This document shows positions 27,375-35,859 of a stretch of 64,000 nucleotides of DNA, in pieces. Position 1 is the first letter of the stretch; the number at the start of each line of letters is the position of its first letter. The position numbers and the translations under genes were made by a program. The notes under the pieces are model-generated. The model was not told the origin of the DNA. It saw only the letters and a list, made by a program, of their open reading frames with translations, and searched no databases. Source of the DNA: Neptuniibacter sp. 1_MG-2023 (lineage in GTDB: Bacteria; Pseudomonadota; Gammaproteobacteria; Pseudomonadales; Balneatricaceae); contig NZ_JAUOQR010000001.1 in the NCBI RefSeq assembly GCF_030547185.1, positions 124,001-188,000 on the forward strand, read 5' to 3'.

Positions 27375-27420
27375 TAAAAATTTAAAAAATTTAGGCTGCT
27401 TATAAACGTAAAGCAGCCTA
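27375..27420 (-). terminator. hairpin with T-tract between prpC and acnD
   Basis: AGGCTGCTT (27393-27401) pairs with AAGCAGCCT (27411-27419), followed on the minus strand by AAATTTTTTAAATTTTT. It is a good intrinsic terminator inside an apparent operon, probably allowing partial read-through. Confidence 0.7.
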
Positions 27421-27430
27421 ATCAGATCAA

Positions 27431-28558
27431 TTAATCACGATCTTCGATAGCAACCCATTCCGCACTGTCAGGGCCAGTATAATCGGCACTTGGGCGGATA
27501 ATTCGGTTGTTAGCACGCTGTTCCATTGCATGAGCAGTCCAACCTGCTACACGCGAACAAACAAAGATTGGCGTGAATAATTCAGTAGGAATGCCCATAA
27601 AGTGGTAAGCAGATGCATGGAAGAAATCGGCATTACAAAACAGCTTTTTCTCACGCCACATAACCGCTTCAACACGCTCAGATACAGCGTAAAGATACTC
27701 ATCTCCCACCTGCTCTGAGAGCTTTTTAGACCATTCTTTAATAATCGCATTACGTGGGTCTGATTCACGGTAGATCGCGTGGCCAAAGCCCATGATCTTA
27801 TCTTTACGCGCTAACATGCCCATCACTTCTTCTTCAGCTTCATCCGCTGAACGCCAGTTCTCGATCATCGCCATAGCGGCTTCATTAGCCCCACCATGCA
27901 ATGGTCCACGTAGAGAACCGATAGCCGCAGTCACACAGCTGTGAATATCAGATAAAGTCGATGCACATACACGTGCAGTAAATGTAGAGGCGTTGAATTC
28001 ATGCTCTGCATAGAGAATCAATGAAGCGTGCATTACATCAACATGCAAAGGCTCTGGCTTTTTATCATGTAGCGTCCATAGGAACTGCTCGCCGATAGAA
28101 TCTGCGTCAGTCTCTACATTGATACGTTTGCCCTTGTGGCTAAAGTTGTACCAGTAGTTGATAATGCCTGGAAACGTCGCCAACATACGGTCGATATGAT
28201 CGTGCTGCTCAGAAAAATCTTGCTCCGTTTCCAAGTTACCCAACATAGAACAACCGGTACGCATAACATCCATAGGATGTGCACTTGCAGGAATCTGCTC
28301 TAACACTACTTTTAGTGCGTCAGGCAACGCCCGCATACCCTTTAATTTTGCTTTGTAGGCATCTAGTTCGGCCTGATTAGGCAACTTGCCGTAAAGCAGC
28401 AGATAAGCAACTTCTTCGAACTGTGCATTGTCAGCAAGCTCTTTAATATCGTAGCCACGGTAGGTTAGGCCTGCGCCGCTTTGTCCTACAGTACACAGGG
28501 CGGTTTCACCAGCGGATTGTCCTCGCAGACCCGCACCGCTCAGTTTTTTATCTACCAT
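27431..28558 (-). CDS. prpC: 2-methylcitrate synthase
   Basis: PrpC condenses propionyl-CoA with oxaloacetate. The 375 residues have the citrate-synthase fold with short-type length, N-terminal GLTYRGYDIKEL, and active-site His and Asp regions in GPLHGGANEAAM, GFGHAIYRESDPR and FNAS. The prpC-type length (about 370-380) distinguishes it from the longer hexameric GltA. It follows prpB; the gap carries a GCAGGC/GCCTGC hairpin at 28580-28598. Confidence 0.95.
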   Translation of the reverse strand: MVDKKLSGAGLRGQSAGETALCTVGQSGAGLTYRGYDIKELADNAQFEEVAYLLLYGKLPNQAELDAYKAKLKGMRALPDALKVVLEQIPASAHPMDVMRTGCSMLGNLETEQDFSEQHDHIDRMLATFPGIINYWYNFSHKGKRINVETDADSIGEQFLWTLHDKKPEPLHVDVMHASLILYAEHEFNASTFTARVCASTLSDIHSCVTAAIGSLRGPLHGGANEAAMAMIENWRSADEAEEEVMGMLARKDKIMGFGHAIYRESDPRNAIIKEWSKKLSEQVGDEYLYAVSERVEAVMWREKKLFCNADFFHASAYHFMGIPTELFTPIFVCSRVAGWTAHAMEQRANNRIIRPSADYTGPDSAEWVAIEDRD

Positions 28559-28639
28559 ATTGTGCTCCTGTTATATATGGCAGGCTCTAACGGCCTGCTC
28601 GTTACTAATTTAAAATAATGATCGGCTTAACTCGCCTAC

Positions 28640-29533
28640 TTATTTGTTTTTACCTTCAGCAAACAAGCCATCTAATTTTTGTTCAAAATCGTGATAGTTC
28701 AAGAAATCGTATAGTTCCATGCGAGTTTGCATAGTATCAACAACCGCTTTCTGATCGCCATCACGCAGTAAAGCTTCATAAACATTTAAGGCAGCTTTAT
28801 TGGCCGCGCGGAATGCAGACAGAGGATAAAGCACCATCGTTGAGCCGGTTTCCGCTAGCTCATCTTTATTGAACAGAGGTGTAGCACCAAACTCGGTAAT
28901 ATTCGCCAATAAGTGTGCGCCATTAATCCCTTTAGAGAACGCTTTGTAATCATCTAAAGTATGTACAGCTTCAGCGAAGATACCATCAGCACCGGCTTCT
29001 AAACAGGCTTGTGCACGTTCAACCGCAGCATTAAGGCCTTCCATTTGGAATGCATCTGTACGGGCAATGATAAAGAAGTCGTCATCTGTTTTAGCATCAA
29101 CCGCTGCTTTAACACGATCGACCATCTCTTCTAAAGACACGATCTCTTTATTTGGACGGTGTCCGCAACGTTTTTGCGCAATCTGATCTTCTAAATGCAC
29201 GGCAGCAGCGCCGGCTTTAGTCATCTCTTTAATCGTGCGGGCAATATTAAAAGCACCACCCCAACCTGTATCAATATCAACCAATAATGGTGTTTCAACA
29301 GCACTGCTGATACGACGTACATCTTCTAGTACGTCATTCATTGACGTCATACCCAAATCAGGTAGACCGTAGGAGGCATTTGCAACACCACCACCAGATA
29401 AGTAAATAGCTTTGTGGCCAACGCGTTCAGCCATCATTGCATGGTAGGCATTTGTTGTACCTACAATCTGTAATGGGCTAGTTTCAGCTAGCGCTTTACG
29501 AAAACGTGCACCTGCAGATAGGTGTTTAGACAT
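28640..29533 (-). CDS. prpB: 2-methylisocitrate lyase
   Basis: PrpB cleaves 2-methylisocitrate to pyruvate and succinate. From ATG 29533 the protein is 297 residues and carries the isocitrate-lyase-superfamily signature [12 protein letters not shown] with the catalytic Cys. It also has [11 protein letters not shown] and HLEDQ, which bind the Mg2+ and substrate. The start is fixed by AGAGGGGAA seven bases upstream; an in-frame start ten codons earlier overlaps the regulator gene and lacks a ribosome site. It lies one base after the gntR stop. Confidence 0.95.
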   Translation of the reverse strand: MSKHLSAGARFRKALAETSPLQIVGTTNAYHAMMAERVGHKAIYLSGGGVANASYGLPDLGMTSMNDVLEDVRRISSAVETPLLVDIDTGWGGAFNIARTIKEMTKAGAAAVHLEDQIAQKRCGHRPNKEIVSLEEMVDRVKAAVDAKTDDDFFIIARTDAFQMEGLNAAVERAQACLEAGADGIFAEAVHTLDDYKAFSKGINGAHLLANITEFGATPLFNKDELAETGSTMVLYPLSAFRAANKAALNVYEALLRDGDQKAVVDTMQTRMELYDFLNYHDFEQKLDGLFAEGKNK

Positions 29534-29534
29534 G

Positions 29535-30239
29535 TTATTCCCCTCTGGATTCGGTCGCTGCATTCAGTTTATCTTCCACATTTTTGCGGGCTGCTCCAAT
29601 ATGACGACGCATAAGCATTTCCGACAATTCGGGATCACGTGACTCAATAGCGTCTATGATCTGGCGGTGCTCTTTTAGTGCGCGTTTTGGTCTGGAACTA
29701 GAGACACTGAACTGATATCGATACATTCGTACAAGGTGGTACAGATCTCCGCCGAGAAATTCCAATAGCTTTGCATTCTTGCTGCCATTAACAATTCGGT
29801 AGTGAAAATCCAAATCACCCTCTTTTTGAAAATAAGAGCGCCCATCAAGCTGATCGATGCTCTGTTCATGTTCATCAAGCAGATCTCGTAAACTATCAAT
29901 TTCATCTTGCGGCATATTTTCCGCCGCTAAACGACAAGCCATACCTTCTAGGGCTTCTCTAACTCGATAGATTTCGATTAGCTCTTTTGCCGACAGATTA
30001 ACAACACGGGCACCTATATGCGGCTTACGTTCAACAAGTCTCAAGGCTTCTAATTTACGCATTGCTTCACGTAATGGGCCTCGACTAATACCGTAAGTCT
30101 TAGCTAGCTCAGGCTCGCTAATTTTTTGGCCTGGTGGAATTTCTCCAATCACGATTGCAGTTACAATTTGCTCGCAAACGCTATCAGCCAAAGTGCGTGT
30201 TTCAGATTGAAACATCTTGCTAGTTATACTTTCTGTCAT
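29535..30239 (-). CDS. GntR/FCD family regulator of the prp operon
   Basis: The 234-residue protein has an N-terminal GntR winged helix ([35 protein letters not shown]) and a C-terminal FCD effector domain. The FCD metal-binding pattern is seen in [16 protein letters not shown] and HRQIIDAIE. It is the first gene of gntR-prpB-prpC-acnD-prpF and replaces the sigma-54 PrpR of enterics. The palindrome ATTGTCGACAAT just upstream of its start, repeated before the neighbouring hydrolase, is the likely operator. The effector is probably a methylcitrate-cycle intermediate (inference). Confidence 0.9.
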   Translation of the reverse strand: MTESITSKMFQSETRTLADSVCEQIVTAIVIGEIPPGQKISEPELAKTYGISRGPLREAMRKLEALRLVERKPHIGARVVNLSAKELIEIYRVREALEGMACRLAAENMPQDEIDSLRDLLDEHEQSIDQLDGRSYFQKEGDLDFHYRIVNGSKNAKLLEFLGGDLYHLVRMYRYQFSVSSSRPKRALKEHRQIIDAIESRDPELSEMLMRRHIGAARKNVEDKLNAATESRGE

Positions 30240-30257
30240 AACAACTCACATTATAAA

Positions 30258-30269
30258 TTGTCGACAATC
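30258..30269. promoter_or_regulatory. GntR operator candidate, prp operon
   Basis: ATTGTCGACAAT is a perfect 12-bp palindrome 19 bp before the gntR start codon. The same TTGTCGACAA core occurs at 31346-31355. A looser ATTGT-N4-ACAAT lies at 30329-30342. GntR/FCD proteins typically bind short palindromes with a TTGTN-like half site. Confidence 0.65.
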
Positions 30270-30381
30270 TCGAACTAAAGCCACGATACCTTCGCTAAAT
30301 AACGCAGTCAACTCGAAAATGCCCAATTATTGTCAACACAATACAAAAGTTTAAGGGTTTTGCCCTCTTACTTAGATATTT

Positions 30382-31248
30382 CTATTTTCCTATATAGCGC
30401 AGCAATTCATCATTCATTATTCGTGCAATTTGGCGTGGCTTTTGAAATGGCAAGGAATGGTCTGTACCTGTCATCAAAAAATAGTGCCAATTAGGTAAGC
30501 GTTCAGCCAACTCCCGTTGGTACTGATGCATTAACTCAACACTATTTCCTCCAATTACACTACTTACATCCCCTTGAGATGCCACCAACTCATCTCTATC
30601 AATATGACGGATAGCCGTTGTGACGCAATCAAGCGCATTTGCAAAGCCTTCAGGCCTCATCCCTAAGCGCTGAACAGTCAGTGCCTCAACTTCTGGTGAG
30701 ATTTTTCTATTCGGCGAGATAGCATCAAGAAAGTTTACAATCCCTTTCTTTATATCTGATGCACCACGCAAGTGTAGCGCGGCTTGCGAAAACTGTTCTC
30801 TTAAATCTATAGTTGTTTCCCAACAAGGGCGATCCAATACAGCTGATTCCAGTAAATACTGCTTACCCACTCGATCTGTGTGTTGCTGTTTAAATAGAAG
30901 TGCCACTAAACCGCCCATCGAGTAACCACCCAAATCAAAGGTCCACCAGCCTAAATGATCAACCAATGCATTTAGGTCACCGACTAAAGCTTGAGCGGTA
31001 TAGGGGTGCTCTTTACCATCAGGATAGTGGGTATCGCCCATTCCTCGCTGATCTGGCACTAATACTTCTGACCATTGAGTTAAGAAAGCAATAATAAATT
31101 CCCACGTATCAACACCAGCGACGCCTGCGCCATGAAGTAGTACTAAGCGGCGCTTAGTCTCAATATTTGGATTACGATAAAGTCGATAAACAATGTGCTG
31201 ATCTGGAAGATGAAATTCACGTTGTTCTACCGTAAAAGGATGCTTCAT
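30382..31248 (-). CDS. alpha/beta hydrolase
   Basis: The 288-residue protein has the alpha/beta-hydrolase fold: oxyanion region LLHGAGVAGVDTW, nucleophile elbow GYSMGGLVAL with the catalytic Ser, and a late His in GTDHSLPF. There is no signal peptide or membrane segment, so it is cytosolic. The substrate is unknown. Its upstream region carries the same palindrome as the prp operon, so it may belong to the same regulon and act on an acyl or ester substrate linked to propionate metabolism (inference). Confidence 0.85.
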   Translation of the reverse strand: MKHPFTVEQREFHLPDQHIVYRLYRNPNIETKRRLVLLHGAGVAGVDTWEFIIAFLTQWSEVLVPDQRGMGDTHYPDGKEHPYTAQALVGDLNALVDHLGWWTFDLGGYSMGGLVALLFKQQHTDRVGKQYLLESAVLDRPCWETTIDLREQFSQAALHLRGASDIKKGIVNFLDAISPNRKISPEVEALTVQRLGMRPEGFANALDCVTTAIRHIDRDELVASQGDVSSVIGGNSVELMHQYQRELAERLPNWHYFLMTGTDHSLPFQKPRQIARIMNDELLRYIGK

Positions 31249-31345
31249 TAACGACTGTCTCTTCTTTAACTTAGAAAATTGTACGCTTTACGCCTACAGC
31301 TTTATTGAAACTATTTTAGACTAATCCGCCTTTAGATTAAGCATT

Positions 31346-31355
31346 TTGTCGACAA
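31346..31355. promoter_or_regulatory. second GntR operator candidate
   Basis: TTGTCGACAA is identical to the core of the palindrome upstream of the prp regulator. It lies about 100 bp before the hydrolase start and about 100 bp before pabB, in the shared divergent gap. Confidence 0.6.
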
Positions 31356-31456
31356 TCTTTGGTCGCAATCAATTAATCCGACTTTAAATAGACACTGACA
31401 ATCGGGTTACTTACAATCTACCCCTACTTTTGTAACTTGCTATTTAAGCCGATCCC

Positions 31457-32803
31457 TTGATTACTCAAAGCGCACTTCCCTATTTGGCCGACAGCCAACC
31501 TTACTTTGAAACAATTCGCCACCTTGGCCATGCCGTCTTTCTCGACAGCGGCCGGCCAAAATGTCCTTGGGGACGTTATGACATTATCGCGGCAGCGCCC
31601 GTGGAGACACTAGAATTAAATGCCGATAATAAAAATGCCTTTGAACAACTAGAACAGCTCTATAGCAAATACAAAACAGATCAAAAAGAGATTGAAAACC
31701 TACCCTTTCAAGGCGGGATTATCGGTCATTTTTCTTATGATCTCGGGCGCTCTCTAGAGAAAATACCCTCGATTGCTGAGCAATTCTCCTCTCTGCCAGA
31801 TATGCGTGTTGGCATGTACTTATGGGCGATTGTTACTGATCACAAAGAGCAGACCACGCAACTCGTGGCAGATAGCCGTGTAGAAGCAGAAGTTCTTCAG
31901 CAACTAAACACCTTATTAACAACAAAGAGAGCTGAGGTAGTATCAGCACCCGAAACACATAAGTTTAGGCTAAAGCGCCCTTTTACGGCCAATCTCACCG
32001 CCCCTGAATACAAACAAAAGCTAGAAAAAGTAAATGAACTGATCCATGCGGGAGATTGCTACCAAGTTAATTTCGCTCAACGGTTCGACAGCCAATTTAC
32101 AGGCGACCCTTGGTTGGCCTACAAAGCATTAAGAGAGGTCGCGCCTACGCCCTACTCGGCCTTTATTGATTCAGAGAGTTCACCTATTTTATCACTCTCG
32201 CCAGAGCAGTTTCTTGAATCCAAAATGCAGCAGGTCACGACAAAGCCGATTAAAGGTACACGGCCTCGATCGAATAACCCAGAAGAGGATCAACGCTTAA
32301 AACAAGCGCTGAGAGATTCAGTTAAAGATCGGGCAGAAAACTTAATGATTGTCGACCTTTTACGCAACGACCTCAGTAAGGTCTGCACGCATAACAGTGT
32401 AAAAGCCCCTAAATTATTTACAATTGAAAGCTATGCTAACGTTCACCATAAAGTAAGCACAGTCACCGGTACATTAAGCGAAGAGCACACGCCGATCTCA
32501 TTATTAGCCCACTGCTTCCCAGGTGGTTCTATCACGGGTGCGCCAAAAATTCGTGCGATGGAAGTTATCGAAGAGCTAGAACCTCACCGCCGAGCAGTTT
32601 ACTGCGGTTCAATTGGCTATATCAGCTTATGCGGAAGGATGGATACCAGTATTACGATTCGAACCTTGCTGTGTGAAGAAAATCATATTTACTGCTGGGC
32701 GGGCGGCGGCATTGTTGCCGACTCTGTTAAAGAGATGGAATATGAAGAGACCTTTGATAAGGTCAATAACTTACTACACTGCTTAGAAGATACGATGCTC
32801 TAA
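31457..32803 (+). CDS. pabB: aminodeoxychorismate synthase component I
   Basis: PabB converts chorismate plus ammonia to 4-amino-4-deoxychorismate for folate synthesis. The 448 residues match PabB length, with QGGIIGHFSYDLGRSLEKI, the conserved KPIKGTRPR, MIVDLLRNDLSKV and PGGSITGAPKIRAMEVIEEL. The reading frame is closed at 31445, and the only workable initiator before the conserved region is TTG 31457. No clear ribosome site precedes it, so translation may be weak. The glutaminase partner PabA is not in the window. Confidence 0.93.
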   Translation: MITQSALPYLADSQPYFETIRHLGHAVFLDSGRPKCPWGRYDIIAAAPVETLELNADNKNAFEQLEQLYSKYKTDQKEIENLPFQGGIIGHFSYDLGRSLEKIPSIAEQFSSLPDMRVGMYLWAIVTDHKEQTTQLVADSRVEAEVLQQLNTLLTTKRAEVVSAPETHKFRLKRPFTANLTAPEYKQKLEKVNELIHAGDCYQVNFAQRFDSQFTGDPWLAYKALREVAPTPYSAFIDSESSPILSLSPEQFLESKMQQVTTKPIKGTRPRSNNPEEDQRLKQALRDSVKDRAENLMIVDLLRNDLSKVCTHNSVKAPKLFTIESYANVHHKVSTVTGTLSEEHTPISLLAHCFPGGSITGAPKIRAMEVIEELEPHRRAVYCGSIGYISLCGRMDTSITIRTLLCEENHIYCWAGGGIVADSVKEMEYEETFDKVNNLLHCLEDTML

Positions 32804-32804
32804 T

Positions 32805-33989
32805 TTAGAAACTTTTATCTTCCCTATCCCCGTCCATAAGATCAGAAAGTGAGTGCAGAGTCATCTCAGAAGAGGATGGGAAAGCATCTTCTAATGCCTG
32901 AGAAATACGCTCAAACATACCTTCAAGATCTAAAAAGGCATTAACAACGGTTGGGTCAAAATGGCTACCACTGCCTTTAGCTATCGCCTCTCGCACATAA
33001 CTATGATCCATTGCACTTTTATAAGGTCGACGGGAAATCATCGCATCATAGACATCAGCTACCGCCATCAAGCGAGCAACCAAAGGGATCTCTTTACCTT
33101 TTAAGCCTTCAGGATAACCTTGACCATCCCAACGCTCATGGTGGCTCAATGTCACTTGCTGAGCAATAGCTAAAAATCGAATGGTTCGACTGCTGGATTG
33201 ATGCTCAATCAATTGCTGAGCGGCGTGCATAGCCTCATACCCAAGCCGGGCATGGGTTTTCATAACCTCATACTCTTCGGTCGATAGCTCTCCTGGATTT
33301 TTTAGGATTCGATCAGGTATACCCACTTTACCTATATCGTGTAACGCCGATGTTTTATAAAAAAGCTCAATCGTTTCATCATCGAGTTCATCCCGATACT
33401 CTGGACTACGGCGTAGATGCTCTGCCAATGCCTTAACATAGTGTTGAGTACGGAGAATATGATTACCCGTTGAATGATCTCTAACCCGTGCAATAGTCGC
33501 TAAACATAAGATAGCCGCGTCTTGCACTGTATTAAGATCATTTAAATTAACTTGATTATCAGTAAGGTTTAACGCGCCCTCAACTGTACTTCTAGGTTCA
33601 ACTAATAAGTTTCGTCTCAGATTTGCAAGGCCTGAATAGGTTTTACATTTGGAATTAACAACAGACTCAATAAAGGGTGGCGCTAGGTAATCAGTACAAC
33701 CTAATTTTAAAGCTAATGCCCGAAAGTCATCTTTTAAATCAGTCCAAGCTAAGAACACTGGGATACCTAAACGCTCACATTCAGCGATCGTTTTTTCTAC
33801 AAGCGTTTTCTCTACACCCTCCGTACCGGAGCTATCAAACTGATCACTACCAATAATAGCCAAATTACAACTAACGGGAAGTGGCTCACTGCTACACCGG
33901 CCATAGCTCAGATCATATCCGCTACAAAAACATCCGGACAATTGGTCGGTCAAATCAGCACAAGCGGTCAAAATCAATGCGTTAAGCAT
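32805..33989 (-). CDS. HD-GYP domain protein, probable c-di-GMP phosphodiesterase
   Basis: The 394-residue protein has a degenerate receiver-like N-terminal region (about 1-125) and a full HD-GYP domain: HDIGKVGIPDRIL, HARLGYEA, HHERWDGQGYPEGLKG and AVADVYDA. HD-GYP enzymes hydrolyse cyclic di-GMP. The N-terminus lacks a clear phospho-acceptor Asp pocket, so it may not be a normal two-component output. It is convergent with pabB, with a one-base gap between stops. Confidence 0.88.
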   Translation of the reverse strand: MLNALILTACADLTDQLSGCFCSGYDLSYGRCSSEPLPVSCNLAIIGSDQFDSSGTEGVEKTLVEKTIAECERLGIPVFLAWTDLKDDFRALALKLGCTDYLAPPFIESVVNSKCKTYSGLANLRRNLLVEPRSTVEGALNLTDNQVNLNDLNTVQDAAILCLATIARVRDHSTGNHILRTQHYVKALAEHLRRSPEYRDELDDETIELFYKTSALHDIGKVGIPDRILKNPGELSTEEYEVMKTHARLGYEAMHAAQQLIEHQSSSRTIRFLAIAQQVTLSHHERWDGQGYPEGLKGKEIPLVARLMAVADVYDAMISRRPYKSAMDHSYVREAIAKGSGSHFDPTVVNAFLDLEGMFERISQALEDAFPSSSEMTLHSLSDLMDGDREDKSF

Positions 33990-34078
33990 GAAGTAAAAAA
34001 CCTAATCAATTGATATTTATAAAGATAGTGATAGCAAACTGAGAAGCATGCAGTCAAAAACTGCAGCTTAGTATAAAG

Positions 34079-34131
34079 CAAAAACCCCAGCTAAGATTGA
34101 TATAAGACAACCTTAAGCTAGGGTTTAGTAA
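34079..34131 (-). terminator. terminator between thrH and the HD-GYP gene
   Basis: On the minus strand AAACCCTAGCTTAAG pairs imperfectly with CTTAGCTGGGGTTT, followed by TTTTG. It is placed just after thrH. Confidence 0.6.
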
Positions 34132-34145
34132 AAAATAACAATAAA

Positions 34146-34763
34146 TTAAAGAGTTAGATTACGATTACTCGCCTTTAGAAACTCTTTTTTCAGATCTTCG
34201 TAAGTGTGTACGGCCGGAAACTGAGGGAACTCAGCAATTACGTTATCGGGCGCATGAAATAAAATACCGGACTCAGCTTGCGTAAGCATGGTTGTATCAT
34301 TATATGAATCACCTGCGGCGATTACTCGATAATTAAGTAATTGCAAAGCACGTACTGATTGACGCTTTGGATCTTTCTGACGCAACGTATAATCAGTAAT
34401 ACGTCCCTCTTCATTCACTTCTAGCTTATGACACAATAATGTTGGGAAACCCAGTTGGCGCATCAATGGCTGAGCAAACTCATAAAAAGTGTCAGACAAG
34501 ATAATCAACTGGAAACGCTCACGTAGCCAATCAACAAACTCCGCCGCGCCTTCTAGAGGAGATAAGCGACTAATAGTATCCTGAATCTGCGGCAATGTTA
34601 GGCCATTCTCATCGAGAATTCTAAGGCGCTGCTGCATCAATTCATCGTAATCAGGGATGTCACGGGTGGTTGCTTTTAACTCTTCAATACCTGTTTCTTC
34701 AGCAAAAGCGATCCAGATTTCAGGGATTAGGACCCCTTCAAGGTCAAGACAAGCGAGTTCCAC
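34146..34763 (-). CDS. thrH: phosphoserine / homoserine phosphotransferase ThrH
   Basis: The 205-residue HAD-superfamily enzyme begins MELACLDLEGVLIPEIWIAF. The DLEG variant of the catalytic DxDG loop is typical of ThrH, as in Pseudomonas. Further motifs are IILSDTFYEFA, the Lys in LRQKDPKRQS and AAGDSYNDTTML. ThrH dephosphorylates phosphoserine and can transfer the phosphate to homoserine, linking serine and threonine synthesis. It is monocistronic. Confidence 0.93.
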   Translation of the reverse strand: MELACLDLEGVLIPEIWIAFAEETGIEELKATTRDIPDYDELMQQRLRILDENGLTLPQIQDTISRLSPLEGAAEFVDWLRERFQLIILSDTFYEFAQPLMRQLGFPTLLCHKLEVNEEGRITDYTLRQKDPKRQSVRALQLLNYRVIAAGDSYNDTTMLTQAESGILFHAPDNVIAEFPQFPAVHTYEDLKKEFLKASNRNLTL

Positions 34764-34906
34764 ACGCGACTCCTTAAATTAATTGATGTAGGCAACAAAA
34801 TGATTTAATAAACAATTATCTATGCGCGCCAATTTACCTGCTATCGAGCAGCCTTGCAAGAATGCTATGTCAGCAAAATAGTCAAAATAAATTTCTGAAC
34901 ACATAA

Positions 34907-34970
34907 ACAAAAGCGCCCCTGTTGTTACCAACAGAGGCTGCAAAAAAAAGCCACCCTAGAGGGTGGCTTT
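34907..34970 (-). terminator. tandem terminators after panD
   Basis: First, AAAGCCACCC-TAGA-GGGTGGCTTT (34947-34970), then a T-tract. Second, CCTCTGTTG-GTAA-CAACAGGGG, followed by GCGCTTTTG on the minus strand. Together they isolate panD from thrH. Confidence 0.8.
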
Positions 34971-34975
34971 AGAAA

Positions 34976-35410
34976 TCAAATATCTTTAGGTTGAACAGGT
35001 ATTGCCTGTTTAACTCCTGTCAGTACATTACGCTGATGAAGTTCTTCATCAGATGCACCAACACCGCCATCCGCTTTGGCATTTTCAAAGTAACAAAGCG
35101 TTGGTTGATGAGCATCAGCTTCTTTTTCGTCCAATTGAACGTATGAAGCGATGATTAGCAAATCACCTTTACTCGCTCTGTGCGCAGCTGCGCCATTAAC
35201 GGAAATAATTCCGCTATTATCTTCAGCACGAATTGCATACGTAGTGAAGCGTTCGCCATTATTCACATTGTAGATATGAATTAATTCATATTCACGAATG
35301 CCTGACTGATCAAGCAATACACCATCGATCGCACATGAACCTTCATAGTGAAGCTCAGCGTGAGTGACCGTTACACGGTGTAGCTTGCACTTTAAGAATG
35401 TCTGCAGCAT
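34976..35410 (-). CDS. panD: aspartate 1-decarboxylase
   Basis: PanD makes beta-alanine for pantothenate. The 144-residue proenzyme has the self-cleavage site Gly-Ser in [10 protein letters not shown], which yields the pyruvoyl cofactor, and the conserved INGERF-like [11 protein letters not shown] and [10 protein letters not shown] segments. It is some 18 residues longer than the E. coli enzyme, because of a charged C-terminal tail. It is not next to panB/panC here. A CCGAG/CTCGG hairpin lies in its leader near 35438-35451. Confidence 0.96.
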   Translation of the reverse strand: MLQTFLKCKLHRVTVTHAELHYEGSCAIDGVLLDQSGIREYELIHIYNVNNGERFTTYAIRAEDNSGIISVNGAAAHRASKGDLLIIASYVQLDEKEADAHQPTLCYFENAKADGGVGASDEELHQRNVLTGVKQAIPVQPKDI

Positions 35411-35859
35411 AGACTAAATCCTGCGTTTGCTCATCTTTACCGAGTGACCTCGGTTTCCCCCTTTCGCTACTTATTCACTAAGTGATTAAGTAACACGTAA
35501 ACGCCACGTAAGCAGATCATTATATCTCAACTACGGGTGTATTTTTAGCAATGACCTTACAGCCATTTATGTTGCGGCGCATATAATACTGGAAAACACT
35601 CAAAAAATTAACTAACCAGAGCATTAAATTATGCTTATAAACCGCAAAGTGCGCGCATTCTACCACCATCTACAAAAATTTTAAGGGGTAAGTCCCTATT
35701 CTTTAGATCAACAGTGACTAATTGCTAACAGTACACCGAAAAACAGGGGCAAATTGAACGCTACTCATAAAGACATTAACTTTCCTCACCCCCTTTCTTA
35801 ACTAATTGATTTATAATCGCGTCTTATAATTTTTTAGTCGCTGATTCAGGTACGTTGCT
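35411..35859. other. 449-bp divergent intergenic region panD / metH
   Basis: It holds the promoters of both genes. A hairpin CCGAG-TGAC-CTCGG is near the panD side. The metH side is AT-rich with several TATAAT-like boxes (TATAATCGC near 35810, TTATAATTT near 35825). No cobalamin or SAM riboswitch could be recognised by eye. Confidence 0.5.

Noticed and set aside
35411-35859. Cobalamin or SAM riboswitch before metH
   Set aside because: I could not find the conserved B12-box or SAM-aptamer elements by eye; a covariance-model search would settle it.
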